A stretch of 35,490 nt of DNA, from positions 1 to 35,490 of the forward strand of contig JAFTHZ010000002.1 of assembly GCA_017457155.1 (NCBI GenBank). Direction: 5' to 3'. Position numbers and translations under genes: made by a program. Positions 24,386-32,665 of the stretch are shown one piece after another. The DNA is from Ruminococcus sp. (lineage in GTDB: Bacteria; Bacillota; Clostridia; Oscillospirales; Acutalibacteraceae). The notes under the pieces were generated by a model, which saw only the letters and a list, made by a program, of their open reading frames with translations, did not search any database and was not told the DNA's origin. Within the stretch, counting starts at the first letter, position 1. The number at the start of each line of letters is the position of its first letter.

Positions 24386-24421
24386 AAAAAAACGGTACAT
24401 TCCATTTGAATGTACCGTTTT
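24386..24421 (-). terminator. glgP terminator, repeat copy 2
   Basis: Same hairpin as copy 1: AAAACGGTACATTC (24389-24402), loop CATTT, GAATGTACCGTTTT (24408-24421). A seven-T run follows on the minus strand. It lies 37 nt beyond the glgP stop. Confidence 0.9.
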
Positions 24422-24458
24422 AGTTTGTTTATATAAGCGTGTCCGTAATTATAGAAAA

Positions 24459-26813
24459 TTACTTAACGTGCCAGAGCTCTGTTGCGTACTGGAGGATAGT
24501 TCTGTCAGAGCTGAACTCACCTGCGTTTGCAACGTTCTTGAGGCACTTTCTGCCGAAAGCTACGCGATCTGCGTACTCAGCATTAGCGCGGATCTTGGTG
24601 TCAACATAGTCCTGAAGGTCGAGGAGCAGGAAGTAGTGGTCGGGTGCGTGCCAGCACTTGCCGTCCAGGATACCTTCCCAAAGCTCGCGGAAGCTGCCCT
24701 CGCCCTGAGCGCCGTCATCGTTGAACATACCGTTAACCAGAGAGTCAACAACACGTCTGATGTACTCGTTCTGCTCGTAGATAGCGCGGGGCCAGTAACC
24801 CTCTCTCTTGAGTCTGTCGATCTCCTCAACTCTTGCGCCGAAGATGTACTCGTTCTCTTCGCCTGCCTTCTGGGTGATCTCAACGTTTGCACCGTCGTAT
24901 GTGCCCAGAGTAACTGCGCCGTTGAGCATGAACTTCATGTTACCTGTACCGGAAGCCTCTGTACCTGCTGTGGAAATCTGCTCGGAGAAATCAGCAGCAA
25001 CAACGATCTTCTCTGCGTAGGAAACGTTGTAGTTGGATACAAACACAACCTGAAGCTTGTCCTTTGTATCGGGATCGTTGTTTACCAGATTTGCGATCTC
25101 GTTGATGAACTTGATGATAGCCTTTGCGCGGCGGTAGCCGGGAGCTGCCTTAGCACCGAAGATGTATGCTGTGGGGTTCCAGTTGGGAAGCTTGCCGTCC
25201 TTGATGAGGAAGTAGATGTACAGGATGGAGAAAGCGTTGAGCAGCTGTCTCTTGTACTCGTGCAGACGCTTAACCTGAATGTCGAAGATGAAGTTGGGGT
25301 TCAGCTCGAAGTTGTCCATCTTCTTTACATATTTAGCAAGCTGCTTCTTCTTGGTTGTCTTGATCTTGTTGAACTCCTTGACTGTCTTGTCGTCAAGCAT
25401 ATCGTTGAGAGCGGAAAGCTTGGAGAGGTCTTTCTGCCAGCCGTCGCCAACCTTCTCGGTGATGAATGCAGACAGCTCGGGGTTACAAAGACCCAGCCAA
25501 CGTCTCTGAGTGATACCGTTTGTCTTGTTCTGGAAGCGATCGGGATAGATTGCGTACCAATCCTTGAGAACGTCGTTCTTGAGGATCTCGGTGTGGATCC
25601 ATGCAACGCCGTTTACGTAGCTTGATGCATAGATGCCCAGACGAGCCATGTGGACTCTCTCGCCGTCGATGATGCGCATATCGTTGACCTTGTCCTCGGG
25701 AAGACCCATGGAGCGCAGGTCCCACATCTCCTTGTCATTGATTCTCTCAATGATGGAGTAGATCTCGGGGATAACCTCACGCATGAGAGAGATGCTCCAC
25801 TTCTCCAGAGCCTCTGCCATAACTGTGTGGTTGGTGTAAGCAAATGTCTTCTGAGCAATGTCGAATGCCTCGTCAAAGCCGATGCCCTCCAGAGCCAGCA
25901 GACGGATGAGCTCGGGGATACAGCAGATGGGATGTGTATCGTTGAGCTGGCAAGCGTTCATCTCTGCAAAGTGAGAGAAGTCGTTGCCGTACTTTGCCTT
26001 GTACTTCTTGATGATATCCTGCAGAGAAGCAGAGCAGAAGAAGTACTGCTGCTTCAGTCTAAGAACCTTACCCTCGCGGGAGTTGTCGTTGGGATAGAGA
26101 ACCTTGCTGATGTTCTCAGCGTCGTTCTTAGCCTTGATAGACTGGTCATATCTGCCGTCGTTGAACTGGAGGAAGTCGAACTCCTCGACTGCCTCTGCCT
26201 GCCACAGACGGAGAGTGTTGATGTTCTTTGTGCCGTAGCCGATAACTGCCATATCGTAGGGAACAGCTACAACTGTCTGGTCAGCAAACTTAACTGTGAC
26301 AGCGTCGTCGATGCAACGGATGCCCCAGGGATCGCCGAACTTCTGCCAGTCATCAGCAGTCTCTACCTGATAGCCGTTCTCGATGGACTGCTTGAACAGA
26401 CCGTACTTGTAGCGGATGCCGTAGCCGTCCAGGGGGATGTCGTGTGTAGCAGCAGAGTCCAGGAAGCAAGCTGCAAGTCTGCCCAGACCGCCGTTGCCGA
26501 GAGCTGCGTCGTCGATATCCTCGAATGCATTGATGTTCATGCCCTTTGCTTTGAGCAGGTCCTTAACCTCGTCAAGTGCACCAAGGCAGTAGAGGTTGTT
26601 GTAGATCATACGACCCATCAGGAACTCTGCAGAGAAGTAGTATGCACGACGCTTCTTTGCGTGGTTCTTCTTGCTCTTGTCCCAGCGCTCTGCGATCTCG
26701 CCCATAACAGCCTTGCCCAGTACCTGGTGCAGCTGCTCCTTGGTGAGCTCCTTGGGTTTCTTACAATACGCACTCTTGGCAATAAGCTCAAGATTTTCCA
26801 TAATAGTACTCAT
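24459..26813 (-). CDS. glgP: Glycogen/maltodextrin phosphorylase
   Basis: Alpha-glucan phosphorylase (GT35) of 784 residues. It releases glucose-1-phosphate from the non-reducing ends of glycogen or maltodextrins, with pyridoxal phosphate as cofactor. Conserved blocks include AYYFSAEFLMGR, ALGNGGLGRLAACFLDS, YGIRYKYGLF, QLNDTHPICCIPELIR, TNHTVMAEALEKW and the PLP-lysine block EASGTGNMKFMLNGA with Lys at about residue 627. The start chosen is ATG at 26813, with GGAGG about 9 nt upstream. The longer frame (to 26894) would run back into malQ. It begins 4 nt after the malQ stop, so malQ-glgP is an operon for breaking down alpha-glucans. Codon use is strongly biased, indicating high expression; the antisense open frames (402-438 codons) follow from that. 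Confidence 0.97.
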   Translation of the reverse strand: MSTIMENLELIAKSAYCKKPKELTKEQLHQVLGKAVMGEIAERWDKSKKNHAKKRRAYYFSAEFLMGRMIYNNLYCLGALDEVKDLLKAKGMNINAFEDIDDAALGNGGLGRLAACFLDSAATHDIPLDGYGIRYKYGLFKQSIENGYQVETADDWQKFGDPWGIRCIDDAVTVKFADQTVVAVPYDMAVIGYGTKNINTLRLWQAEAVEEFDFLQFNDGRYDQSIKAKNDAENISKVLYPNDNSREGKVLRLKQQYFFCSASLQDIIKKYKAKYGNDFSHFAEMNACQLNDTHPICCIPELIRLLALEGIGFDEAFDIAQKTFAYTNHTVMAEALEKWSISLMREVIPEIYSIIERINDKEMWDLRSMGLPEDKVNDMRIIDGERVHMARLGIYASSYVNGVAWIHTEILKNDVLKDWYAIYPDRFQNKTNGITQRRWLGLCNPELSAFITEKVGDGWQKDLSKLSALNDMLDDKTVKEFNKIKTTKKKQLAKYVKKMDNFELNPNFIFDIQVKRLHEYKRQLLNAFSILYIYFLIKDGKLPNWNPTAYIFGAKAAPGYRRAKAIIKFINEIANLVNNDPDTKDKLQVVFVSNYNVSYAEKIVVAADFSEQISTAGTEASGTGNMKFMLNGAVTLGTYDGANVEITQKAGEENEYIFGARVEEIDRLKREGYWPRAIYEQNEYIRRVVDSLVNGMFNDDGAQGEGSFRELWEGILDGKCWHAPDHYFLLLDLQDYVDTKIRANAEYADRVAFGRKCLKNVANAGEFSSDRTILQYATELWHVK

Positions 26814-26817
26814 GTTG

Positions 26818-28320
26818 TTAGTCCTCCAGTCTATTGTAGGTTGTTGCCATTTCCTTGAGTTTTGCAGCAAGCTCATCTGTGAGCGATGCGGCATCTATTC
26901 TCCACTCCCAGTTACCGCCAAGGGTAGAGGGTGTGTTGATTCTTGCTTCTGTGCCCAGACCCAGGATGTCCTGCATCTGGATGATAGCATACTTGGCACA
27001 GCTTTCGTAGGCTGTACGGATGATACCCCAGTTGAAGGCTTCACCCTCGCCCATGCGACAGTAGCTCTTTGCATGGTTTATGGTGTAGTCGTTAGCCTCT
27101 GCGTACCAGCCCATGACAGTGTCGTTGTCGTGGGTGCCGGTGTATACAACGCAGTTCTCGGGGTAAAGGTGAGGCAGATACTCGTTGTCGTCTCCGCCGT
27201 CAAATGCAAACTCCAGAACCTTCATGCCGGGGTAGCCGCAGTCCAGGAGGAGCTGCTTAACACCGGGGGTCAGGTCGCCCAGATCCTCAGCAACGATCTC
27301 AACATCGCTGATCTGCTCGTTCATCAGGTTGAAGAACTCGATTCCGGGGCCTTCCTTCCAGGAGCCGTTTATGGCGTTCTCTGCAGGGAAGGGGATTGCA
27401 TAGTATGTGTCAAAGGCGCGGAAGTGGTCGATACGGGTGATATCAAAGAGAGCGGTTGCTGCCTTGATACGCTCAAACCACCACTTGTAGCCTGTGCTCT
27501 TCAGGTATTCCCAGTCATACAGGGGGTTGCCCCAGAGCTGGCCTGTCTCGGAGAAGTAGTCGGGGGGACAACCTGCTACGCAGACAGGGTTGCGACTCTC
27601 GTCCAGCCAGAACACCTCGGGATTGGCCCAGGTGTCAGCGCTGTCCATAGCAACATAGATGGGCATATCTCCCAGAATCTTGATTCCAAGGGAGTTAACG
27701 TATGCGCGGAACTTCTCCCACTGCTCATAGAACTTGAACTGGATGAAGCTCCAGAATCCGATATCATCGGAGAACTTTCTTGTGTAGCGTGCAACTGCCT
27801 TCTCATCTCTCAGGCGGATGCTCTCGTCATCCCACTCTGTCCAGGACTTCATGTCGAAGCTCTTTTTGACGGACATATAGAGGGCGTAGTTTTTGAGCCA
27901 CTTGCAGTTTTTTCTCTTGAATGAGCGGAAAGCCTTCTGCATGGGGCTGTCCTTGTCAGTAGCCTTGAAGTTCTCGTATGCAGTACGAAGGATCTCAAAG
28001 CGACAGTTGTAGATCTTCTCATAATCTACGTAGCCGGGGTTTGAGCCGTACTCATAACCCTCAAGCTGGTCCTTGTTCAGCAGACCTTCCTCGCAGAGCA
28101 TATCCAGATCGATCATGTAGGGATTGCCTGCATATGTGGAGAAGGACTGGTAGGGGGAGTCACCGTAGCTGGTAGGTCCTACAGGGAGGATCTGCCAGAT
28201 TGTCTGACCTGACTTCTTCAGAAAATCGGCGAACTTGTAGGCTTCTTTGCCGATGGTGCCGATTCCGTAGGGGGAGGGGAGAGAGGTGATGGGCATAAGG
28301 ATGCCGGCCGCTCTAGACAT
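26818..28320 (-). CDS. malQ: 4-alpha-glucanotransferase (amylomaltase)
   Basis: GH77 4-alpha-glucanotransferase of 500 residues, the usual length. It moves alpha-1,4-glucan segments between chains so that short maltodextrins become substrates for the phosphorylase encoded next. Visible: SRAAGILMPITSLPSPYGIG at the start, GDSPYQSFSTYAGNPY, GDMPIYVA, nucleophile Asp298 in RIDHFR, acid/base Glu345 in AEDLG and the THDNDT block. No signal peptide, so cytoplasmic. ATG at 28320 has GGAG 9 nt upstream; an in-frame ATG at 28329 abuts it. First gene of the malQ-glgP operon, with an extended -10 promoter and a leader of about 130 nt in which I see no known riboswitch. Together with the nearby dockerin genes this hints at starch or glycogen use. 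Confidence 0.97.
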   Translation of the reverse strand: MSRAAGILMPITSLPSPYGIGTIGKEAYKFADFLKKSGQTIWQILPVGPTSYGDSPYQSFSTYAGNPYMIDLDMLCEEGLLNKDQLEGYEYGSNPGYVDYEKIYNCRFEILRTAYENFKATDKDSPMQKAFRSFKRKNCKWLKNYALYMSVKKSFDMKSWTEWDDESIRLRDEKAVARYTRKFSDDIGFWSFIQFKFYEQWEKFRAYVNSLGIKILGDMPIYVAMDSADTWANPEVFWLDESRNPVCVAGCPPDYFSETGQLWGNPLYDWEYLKSTGYKWWFERIKAATALFDITRIDHFRAFDTYYAIPFPAENAINGSWKEGPGIEFFNLMNEQISDVEIVAEDLGDLTPGVKQLLLDCGYPGMKVLEFAFDGGDDNEYLPHLYPENCVVYTGTHDNDTVMGWYAEANDYTINHAKSYCRMGEGEAFNWGIIRTAYESCAKYAIIQMQDILGLGTEARINTPSTLGGNWEWRIDAASLTDELAAKLKEMATTYNRLED

Positions 28321-28455
28321 AAAAATCATCTCCAGTAATTATTATGTTTTGATAATTGAGGTCTCACAGGACACTCATAAATTCCATATAAATGAAAAAT
28401 ACAGCAGTCAGATAATGGCATAAATTGTCGCAAAAAGACCGCTATAATCATCGAA

Positions 28456-28484
28456 ATTATAACACATTTATTTTTGTTTTGCAA
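28456..28484 (-). promoter_or_regulatory. Promoter of the malQ-glgP operon
   Basis: Minus-strand TTGCAA (28479-28484), 17-nt spacer, TATAAT (28456-28461) preceded by TGT (extended -10). Start near 28449. Confidence 0.75.
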
Positions 28485-28504
28485 GTGTTTATGGGGTGTA
28501 CAGC

Positions 28505-29044
28505 TCAAATACACCGAAGTCCACAATAAATTGCCAGAAAGGCTGAGAGTTGGCGATTTTTGCCTCTGTTGTTATTTTTTGCACTAAAATCCGCTTTTAT
28601 TACCTTTGTTTTGCCCTTTGTTGCTATGCCGATGTAGATGAGTCCCACGGGCTTATCGGGGGTGCCTCCTGTGGGGCCTGCGATGCCTGTTGTGGCGATA
28701 CCCACATCCGCCCCCGAGAGGGCGCGGATTCCCTCTGCCATCTGCTGTGCAGTCTCAGGTGATACCGCACCCAGCTGCTGAAGTGTTGTCCTTTTTACTC
28801 CGAGGAGCTTCTCTTTTATGTTGTTTGCGTAGGAGCAGACTCCGCAGTCAAAGACCTGGGATGCTCCCGACTCGTCGGTGATGAGCTTGCTGATAAGACC
28901 TCCCGTGCAGCTTTCTGCGGTGGCAACCTTCATTCCCTTATCCCTGAGTGCCTGTATGAGCAGACGGGGCAGGTCAGGGGTGTCGATGCCCTCGCTTGAG
29001 AGTATCTGCAAAAACTGAGTCTCGGTTATGGTAGTTACTGTCAT
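28505..29044 (-). CDS. pncC: Nicotinamide-nucleotide amidohydrolase (CinA C-terminal domain)
   Basis: Protein of 179 residues made only of the CinA C-terminal domain, which deamidates nicotinamide mononucleotide in NAD recycling (PncC). Family motifs: ATAESCTGGLISKLITDESGAS, YANNIKEKLLGV, GAVSPETAQQMAEGIR, GIATTGIAGPTGGTPDKPVGLIYIG. The tail (NRGKNRQLSAFLAIYCGL) matches the Arg-rich final helix loosely. The N-terminal molybdopterin-type domain of full CinA is absent, as in many stand-alone PncC proteins; an N-terminal ~25-residue extension precedes the domain. ATG at 29044 has GGGTGA upstream. Transcribed alone, divergently from rsmE, from a promoter that appears to share its -35 hexamer with rsmE. 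No clear terminator is seen before malQ. Confidence 0.9.
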   Translation of the reverse strand: MTVTTITETQFLQILSSEGIDTPDLPRLLIQALRDKGMKVATAESCTGGLISKLITDESGASQVFDCGVCSYANNIKEKLLGVKRTTLQQLGAVSPETAQQMAEGIRALSGADVGIATTGIAGPTGGTPDKPVGLIYIGIATKGKTKVIKADFSAKNNNRGKNRQLSAFLAIYCGLRCI

Positions 29045-29082
29045 GGTATCACCCTATATATTTATTTGCATATTAGACTTTT

Positions 29083-29111
29083 ATATTACCATTTTCAGTT
29101 GATTATTGCAA
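29083..29111 (-). promoter_or_regulatory. pncC promoter sharing its -35 with rsmE
   Basis: Minus-strand TTGCAA (29106-29111), 17-nt spacer, TAATAT (29083-29088), preceded by TGG. Confidence 0.5.
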
Positions 29112-29134
29112 ATCAGGGGGATTTTTGGTATATT
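29106..29134 (+). promoter_or_regulatory. rsmE-mtnN promoter
   Basis: TTGCAA (29106-29111), 17-nt spacer, TATATT (29129-29134) preceded by TGG (extended -10). The hexamer is its own reverse complement and also fits the divergent pncC promoter. Confidence 0.65.
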
Positions 29135-29172
29135 ATGACCAGATGAATTTTTCGTGATGAAGGGGGCTTTTT

Positions 29173-29901
29173 ATGGCTTGGTTTTTCACACAGGATGAAA
29201 TACAGGGTGATGAGTACCTTGTTACGGGGGAGGACTCAAGACACATTGAGAAATCCCTGCGTATGAGACAGGGCGAGGAGCTGACCCTTGTGACTCCCAA
29301 AGGTGTGGAGCATACCTGCACCATACAGGGCTTCACTCAGGAGGGAGTCTGTGTGAGGGTGACAGAAAGTGCCCCTTGCAACAGAGAGCCTGAGATGTCT
29401 GTAACCTTGTATCAGTCTCTGGTCAAAGGCGACAAGATGGATATGATAATCCAGAAGTCAGTGGAGCTGGGAGTGGTCAGGATAGTCCCTGTCATCACCG
29501 AGCGGTGTGTGTCCCGACCTGACGAAAAATCTCTGAGCAAAAAGCGTGACCGCTGGCAGAAGATAGCTCTGGGCGCGGCACAGCAGTCCTGCAGAGGGGT
29601 GGTCCCTTGTGTTGATGAGGCCATGACCCTTACGGATGCACTCAGGGACAGCTTTGATAATGATATGACCCTGATCTTCTATGAGGGAGGCGGAGAGTCC
29701 CTGAGGTCTCTGATGAAGCGGGAGGTCTCAAGCCTTGGAATCTTTGTAGGATGTGAGGGCGGCTTTGATATTTCTGAGGTGGAGGCGGCTGTAGCCCAAG
29801 GGGCAGAAACCGCTACCCTGGGCAAGAGAATACTCAGAGCAGAGACCGCACCTTTGGCGGCGCTGGCGGCAATTATGTGCCTTGCGGGAGATATGGACTG
29901 A
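29173..29901 (+). CDS. rsmE: 16S rRNA (uracil-1498-N3)-methyltransferase
   Basis: RsmE of 242 residues, a SPOUT-class methyltransferase that uses AdoMet to make m3U1498 in 16S rRNA. The N-terminal PUA-like RNA-binding domain (about 1-70) contains SRHIEKSLRMRQGEELTL. The knotted C-terminal domain has KMDMIIQKSVELGVVRIVPV, ALGAAQQSCRG, FVGCEGGFDISEVEAA and LGKRILRAETAPLAAL, the AdoMet-binding knot. AAGGGGG precedes the ATG by 6 nt. It is followed after 23 nt by mtnN, so the two are probably one operon. MtnN removes the S-adenosylhomocysteine that RsmE and other methyltransferases produce, a plausible functional link. Confidence 0.95.
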   Translation: MAWFFTQDEIQGDEYLVTGEDSRHIEKSLRMRQGEELTLVTPKGVEHTCTIQGFTQEGVCVRVTESAPCNREPEMSVTLYQSLVKGDKMDMIIQKSVELGVVRIVPVITERCVSRPDEKSLSKKRDRWQKIALGAAQQSCRGVVPCVDEAMTLTDALRDSFDNDMTLIFYEGGGESLRSLMKREVSSLGIFVGCEGGFDISEVEAAVAQGAETATLGKRILRAETAPLAALAAIMCLAGDMD

Positions 29902-29924
29902 CAGAATAAAAAAGGAGAATATAT

Positions 29925-30623
29925 ATGAGCAACAATACAGTAGGAATTATCTGTGCAATGAACCTGGAGGTTGAGGGTATCGTTGACCTGATGGAGAATG
30001 TGACAGAAAAGAAAATCCACGGAGTCAGCTTCTATGAGGGTAAGCTTGGAAACACAAACGTGGTAGCCATTGAGTGCGGAGTAGGCAAGGTCAACGCAGC
30101 CATCTCTACCCGTATGATGATTGATATGTATGACCCTTGCTGTGTTATCAACAGCGGTGTGGCAGGAGCCCTCAGTCCTCAGGTGTCTGTGGGTGATGTG
30201 GTGGTTGCTACCTCTGCGGTGCAGCACGACTATGACACCACAGGTCTGGGTGAGCCCAAAGCTATGATTACCGTAAACGGAGAGAATATCATCAACTTCC
30301 CCATGGACGAGGAGCTGTCCGAAAGACTTGCTCAGGCTGCAGCTAAGCTTGCGGACACAAGGGTGTTCAGAGGAGTTGTGGCAACAGGCGATGAGTTTGT
30401 ACACAGCACCGAGAGACGTCTTGCTATCGGAGAGGAATTTTCTGCCCTTGCCTGTGAGATGGAGGGCGGTGCTATTGCTCAGGTATGCTACAGAGCAGAC
30501 ATTCCTGTCTGTATCCTTCGCTCTATCTCTGACGACCTGACCAACAACACCTCAATGAGCTTTGACGAGTTCAAGGTTATGGCAGCAAAGAAGACAGTGG
30601 ATGTGCTTTCTGCTGTCCTGTGA
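29925..30623 (+). CDS. mtnN: 5'-methylthioadenosine/S-adenosylhomocysteine nucleosidase
   Basis: MTA/SAH nucleosidase of 232 residues. It cleaves adenine from S-adenosylhomocysteine and methylthioadenosine in the cytoplasm, feeding the methionine cycle. Motifs: GIICAMNLEVEGI with the early Glu, IECGVGKVNAA, NSGVAGAL, GDVVVATSAVQHDYD, ATGDEFV, ACEMEGGAIAQVCY (substrate Glu) and RSISDD with the catalytic Asp. GGAG lies 8 nt before the ATG. It is second in the rsmE-mtnN unit and is followed by a hairpin. With metF and metH at 18-22 kb this window covers re-methylation and SAH removal; no luxS or ahcY was seen here. Confidence 0.96.
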   Translation: MSNNTVGIICAMNLEVEGIVDLMENVTEKKIHGVSFYEGKLGNTNVVAIECGVGKVNAAISTRMMIDMYDPCCVINSGVAGALSPQVSVGDVVVATSAVQHDYDTTGLGEPKAMITVNGENIINFPMDEELSERLAQAAAKLADTRVFRGVVATGDEFVHSTERRLAIGEEFSALACEMEGGAIAQVCYRADIPVCILRSISDDLTNNTSMSFDEFKVMAAKKTVDVLSAVL

Positions 30624-30644
30624 TAAGCTGAAGATAAGATAAAA

Positions 30645-30677
30645 AGAGGAAGCCGAGTACAATCCGTACTCGGCTTC
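30645..30677. terminator. Terminator between mtnN and the large leucine-rich-repeat gene
   Basis: Perfect 12-bp stem GAAGCCGAGTAC (30649-30660) with GTACTCGGCTTC (30666-30677), loop AATCC. The T run is poor on plus but good on minus (TCTTTTT), so it fits the minus-strand gene best while lying behind both. Confidence 0.8.
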
Positions 30678-30704
30678 TGATATTGTTATGAGTTATTTTG
30701 GAGC

Positions 30705-32387
30705 TTACAGGTCAGCCAGAGTTTTCTGGATGGCTGTGGCATCCCTGACGGTCAGACTTCCGTCGGCGGTGGTGTCTGCGTTTTTATGCTGTGCATCGGT
30801 CAGGTCATACAGGTCAGCCAGGAATTTTTGGATGGCTGTGGCGTCCTTGACGCTCAGCTTTCCGTCCATGTCTGTGTCACCTGTTAGGGTGGAGTCGGTC
30901 ATCTCTGTGAAGGGGATGGAGTTGGCAGCAGCGTACTCCTGAGCAGTAGATCCTGAGTATCCGCGGATAGTGGTGTTTTTGTTGAGCTCGTATCCCAGAT
31001 GCATGCCATCCTCGGGGTCAGTAATGCTCTGCCAGCCAATAGCCATCTCGCCGAAGGTGGTGTCCTTGGAGGCGACGGTGACAGCGCGCAGGTTTGTGCA
31101 GTCCAAAAATGCCCCCATACCAACGTTTATGATATCCTCGTGGAGGTAAATTCTCTCAAGGGCAGTACAGCCGGAGAAAGTCCAGGGGCTGATGCTGCAG
31201 AGACTCTCGGGGATGTTGATACGAGTGAGAGAGAAGCAGTCTCCGAAGGCCTGGGCTCCGATGAAGGTAAGTCCCTCGGGAAGATTCACGGCAGTTATGT
31301 CTTCACAGCAGTAGAGAGCGGTGCCCGCTATCATCTCTGTGCCTTCTGCTACGGTGAAGATTCCCTTTGCGTCGGTGTTAACCTCCAGCAGGCAACCGTC
31401 CAGATACAGTCCGTCACCTGTCCAGTTGTCTTTGTTTTTGCTGAAGGCAGTGAATCCGAAAACACCTGAACCAATATAGGTCAGGGAGTCGGGCAGGTCA
31501 ATAGTGCTCAGGTTCTTGCAGCCGAAGAAAGCCCATTCTCCAAGACTTGTGAGACTTTGGGGGAGGGTCAGCTCCTCCAGCTTTTCGTTGCCTCTGAAGG
31601 CACCCATCTCTATATGTGTCAGGGTGTCGTTGAGGGTTATCTGAGCATTGTCACAATTGCTGAAAGCGTAGGAGTTGATAACCTTCAGGGTAGGAGGTAT
31701 CACGATGCTCTCAAGCTTTGAGCATTTGGAAAAAGCGTTTTCGCCGATGTGCTCAAGGTTTGCGGGCAGGTCTGCTTTCTCAAGATTCTTGCAGCCCGAG
31801 AATGCCATGAAGCCGATTGCTTTCAGGGAGTCGGGGAAGGTTATCTGCTCTATGGTTTCGTTATCCTCAAAGGCAACGCAGTTGATGGATACGGTGCCCT
31901 CCTTCACCTGATAGGTTTTGCCGATGCGGACCTCGTTGGCGCCTACCAGATGGTTGCCGATGTAGATGGCTCCGTCCTTCCAGTTGTCCTGGTTTGTGTA
32001 GACAGAGGTATAGTCAAAGGCTCTGCGGTGGATATCCCGCACAGAGTCGGGCAGGGTGATTGATTTCAGAGAAGTGCACTGATAGAATGCCTCGAAGCCT
32101 ATCATCTCGATGCCATCTTCAACAACAACGGACTCAAGGGTCTTGTTCTGTCTGAAGGCATAGTTTGAGATGAATCTAACCTTGTATCCGTCCACGGTGG
32201 AGGGAATGGTCAGGTGAGTCACATCCTCGGCACAGCCAACAATGTACGCTGTGTCGTCGCTTTCCAGGCGATACTTCACATCGCCGCTTGTGTGAACCAC
32301 CTCTTCGGGCGGAGTCAGGGCGGATACGGCTGTGCACAGAGAGAACATCATCAGGACTGTAAGTATCAGGGATAATGTTTTTTTCAT
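30705..32387 (-). CDS. Secreted leucine-rich-repeat (BspA-type) protein with C-terminal dockerin
   Basis: Secreted protein of 560 residues. Signal peptide to about residue 23 (MFSLCTAVSA). Most of the length is BspA/LRR_5-type leucine-rich repeats of about 23 residues: for example SITLPDSVRDIHRRAFDY, QITFPDSLKAIGFMAFSGC and TIDLPDSLTYIGSGVFGF. Two inserted NKDNW/NQDNWxxxxxYIG hairpins break the pattern. The last ~62 residues are a dockerin with two loops (DTDMDGKLSVKD and DTTADGSLTVRD), each followed by ATAIQK, and the protein ends there. Calcium ligands look intact. Such repeats usually mediate surface binding; the dockerin implies docking to a cohesin on a scaffold or cell surface (family knowledge). 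AAGGAG lies 8 nt before the ATG. Promoter not identified with confidence. Confidence 0.93.
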   Translation of the reverse strand: MKKTLSLILTVLMMFSLCTAVSALTPPEEVVHTSGDVKYRLESDDTAYIVGCAEDVTHLTIPSTVDGYKVRFISNYAFRQNKTLESVVVEDGIEMIGFEAFYQCTSLKSITLPDSVRDIHRRAFDYTSVYTNQDNWKDGAIYIGNHLVGANEVRIGKTYQVKEGTVSINCVAFEDNETIEQITFPDSLKAIGFMAFSGCKNLEKADLPANLEHIGENAFSKCSKLESIVIPPTLKVINSYAFSNCDNAQITLNDTLTHIEMGAFRGNEKLEELTLPQSLTSLGEWAFFGCKNLSTIDLPDSLTYIGSGVFGFTAFSKNKDNWTGDGLYLDGCLLEVNTDAKGIFTVAEGTEMIAGTALYCCEDITAVNLPEGLTFIGAQAFGDCFSLTRINIPESLCSISPWTFSGCTALERIYLHEDIINVGMGAFLDCTNLRAVTVASKDTTFGEMAIGWQSITDPEDGMHLGYELNKNTTIRGYSGSTAQEYAAANSIPFTEMTDSTLTGDTDMDGKLSVKDATAIQKFLADLYDLTDAQHKNADTTADGSLTVRDATAIQKTLADL

Positions 32388-32616
32388 AGGGATTACTCCT
32401 TTCGGGAGCCGTAGCTCGTGTATATTAAGGGATGAGATGACCCTTCATCTGTTAGACTCACAAAAAAGGGAAAACCTCACAGTAAAAATTACTCTTCTTA
32501 TATTTATATTACTATGTATTGAGAGGGCTTGTCTACAATATCTTTCGGCTTTGCTGAAAAACAGGAGAGATTTTATAGCTTTCGGAAAAGTTTTATTGTT
32601 TTTCGATTAGAATTTC

Positions 32617-32645
32617 TTGACAAATGATGTATATGATGATACTAT
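32617..32645 (+). promoter_or_regulatory. Promoter of the DUF2975/Xre pair
   Basis: Perfect TTGACA (32617-32622), 17-nt spacer, TACTAT (32640-32645) preceded by TGA (extended -10). The remaining 32388-32616 region holds no gene that I can support. Confidence 0.7.
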
Positions 32646-32665
32646 TCCTTCGAGGTGAGTATTCA

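Noticed and set aside
24309-27924. Three long plus-strand frames (438, 402 and 417 codons) opposite glgP and malQ
   Set aside because: They are antisense shadows of highly codon-biased genes; no ribosome sites or recognisable domains.
28305-28320. GGCCGCTCTAGA string at the malQ start resembling a cloning-vector polylinker
   Set aside because: Read on the minus strand it encodes MSRAAGIL, a normal malQ start in a continuous gene, so the match is coincidence and not vector contamination.
28321-28450. Possible small gene or riboswitch in the malQ leader
   Set aside because: A 66-codon frame runs through it but has no ribosome site, and I see no conserved riboswitch motif.
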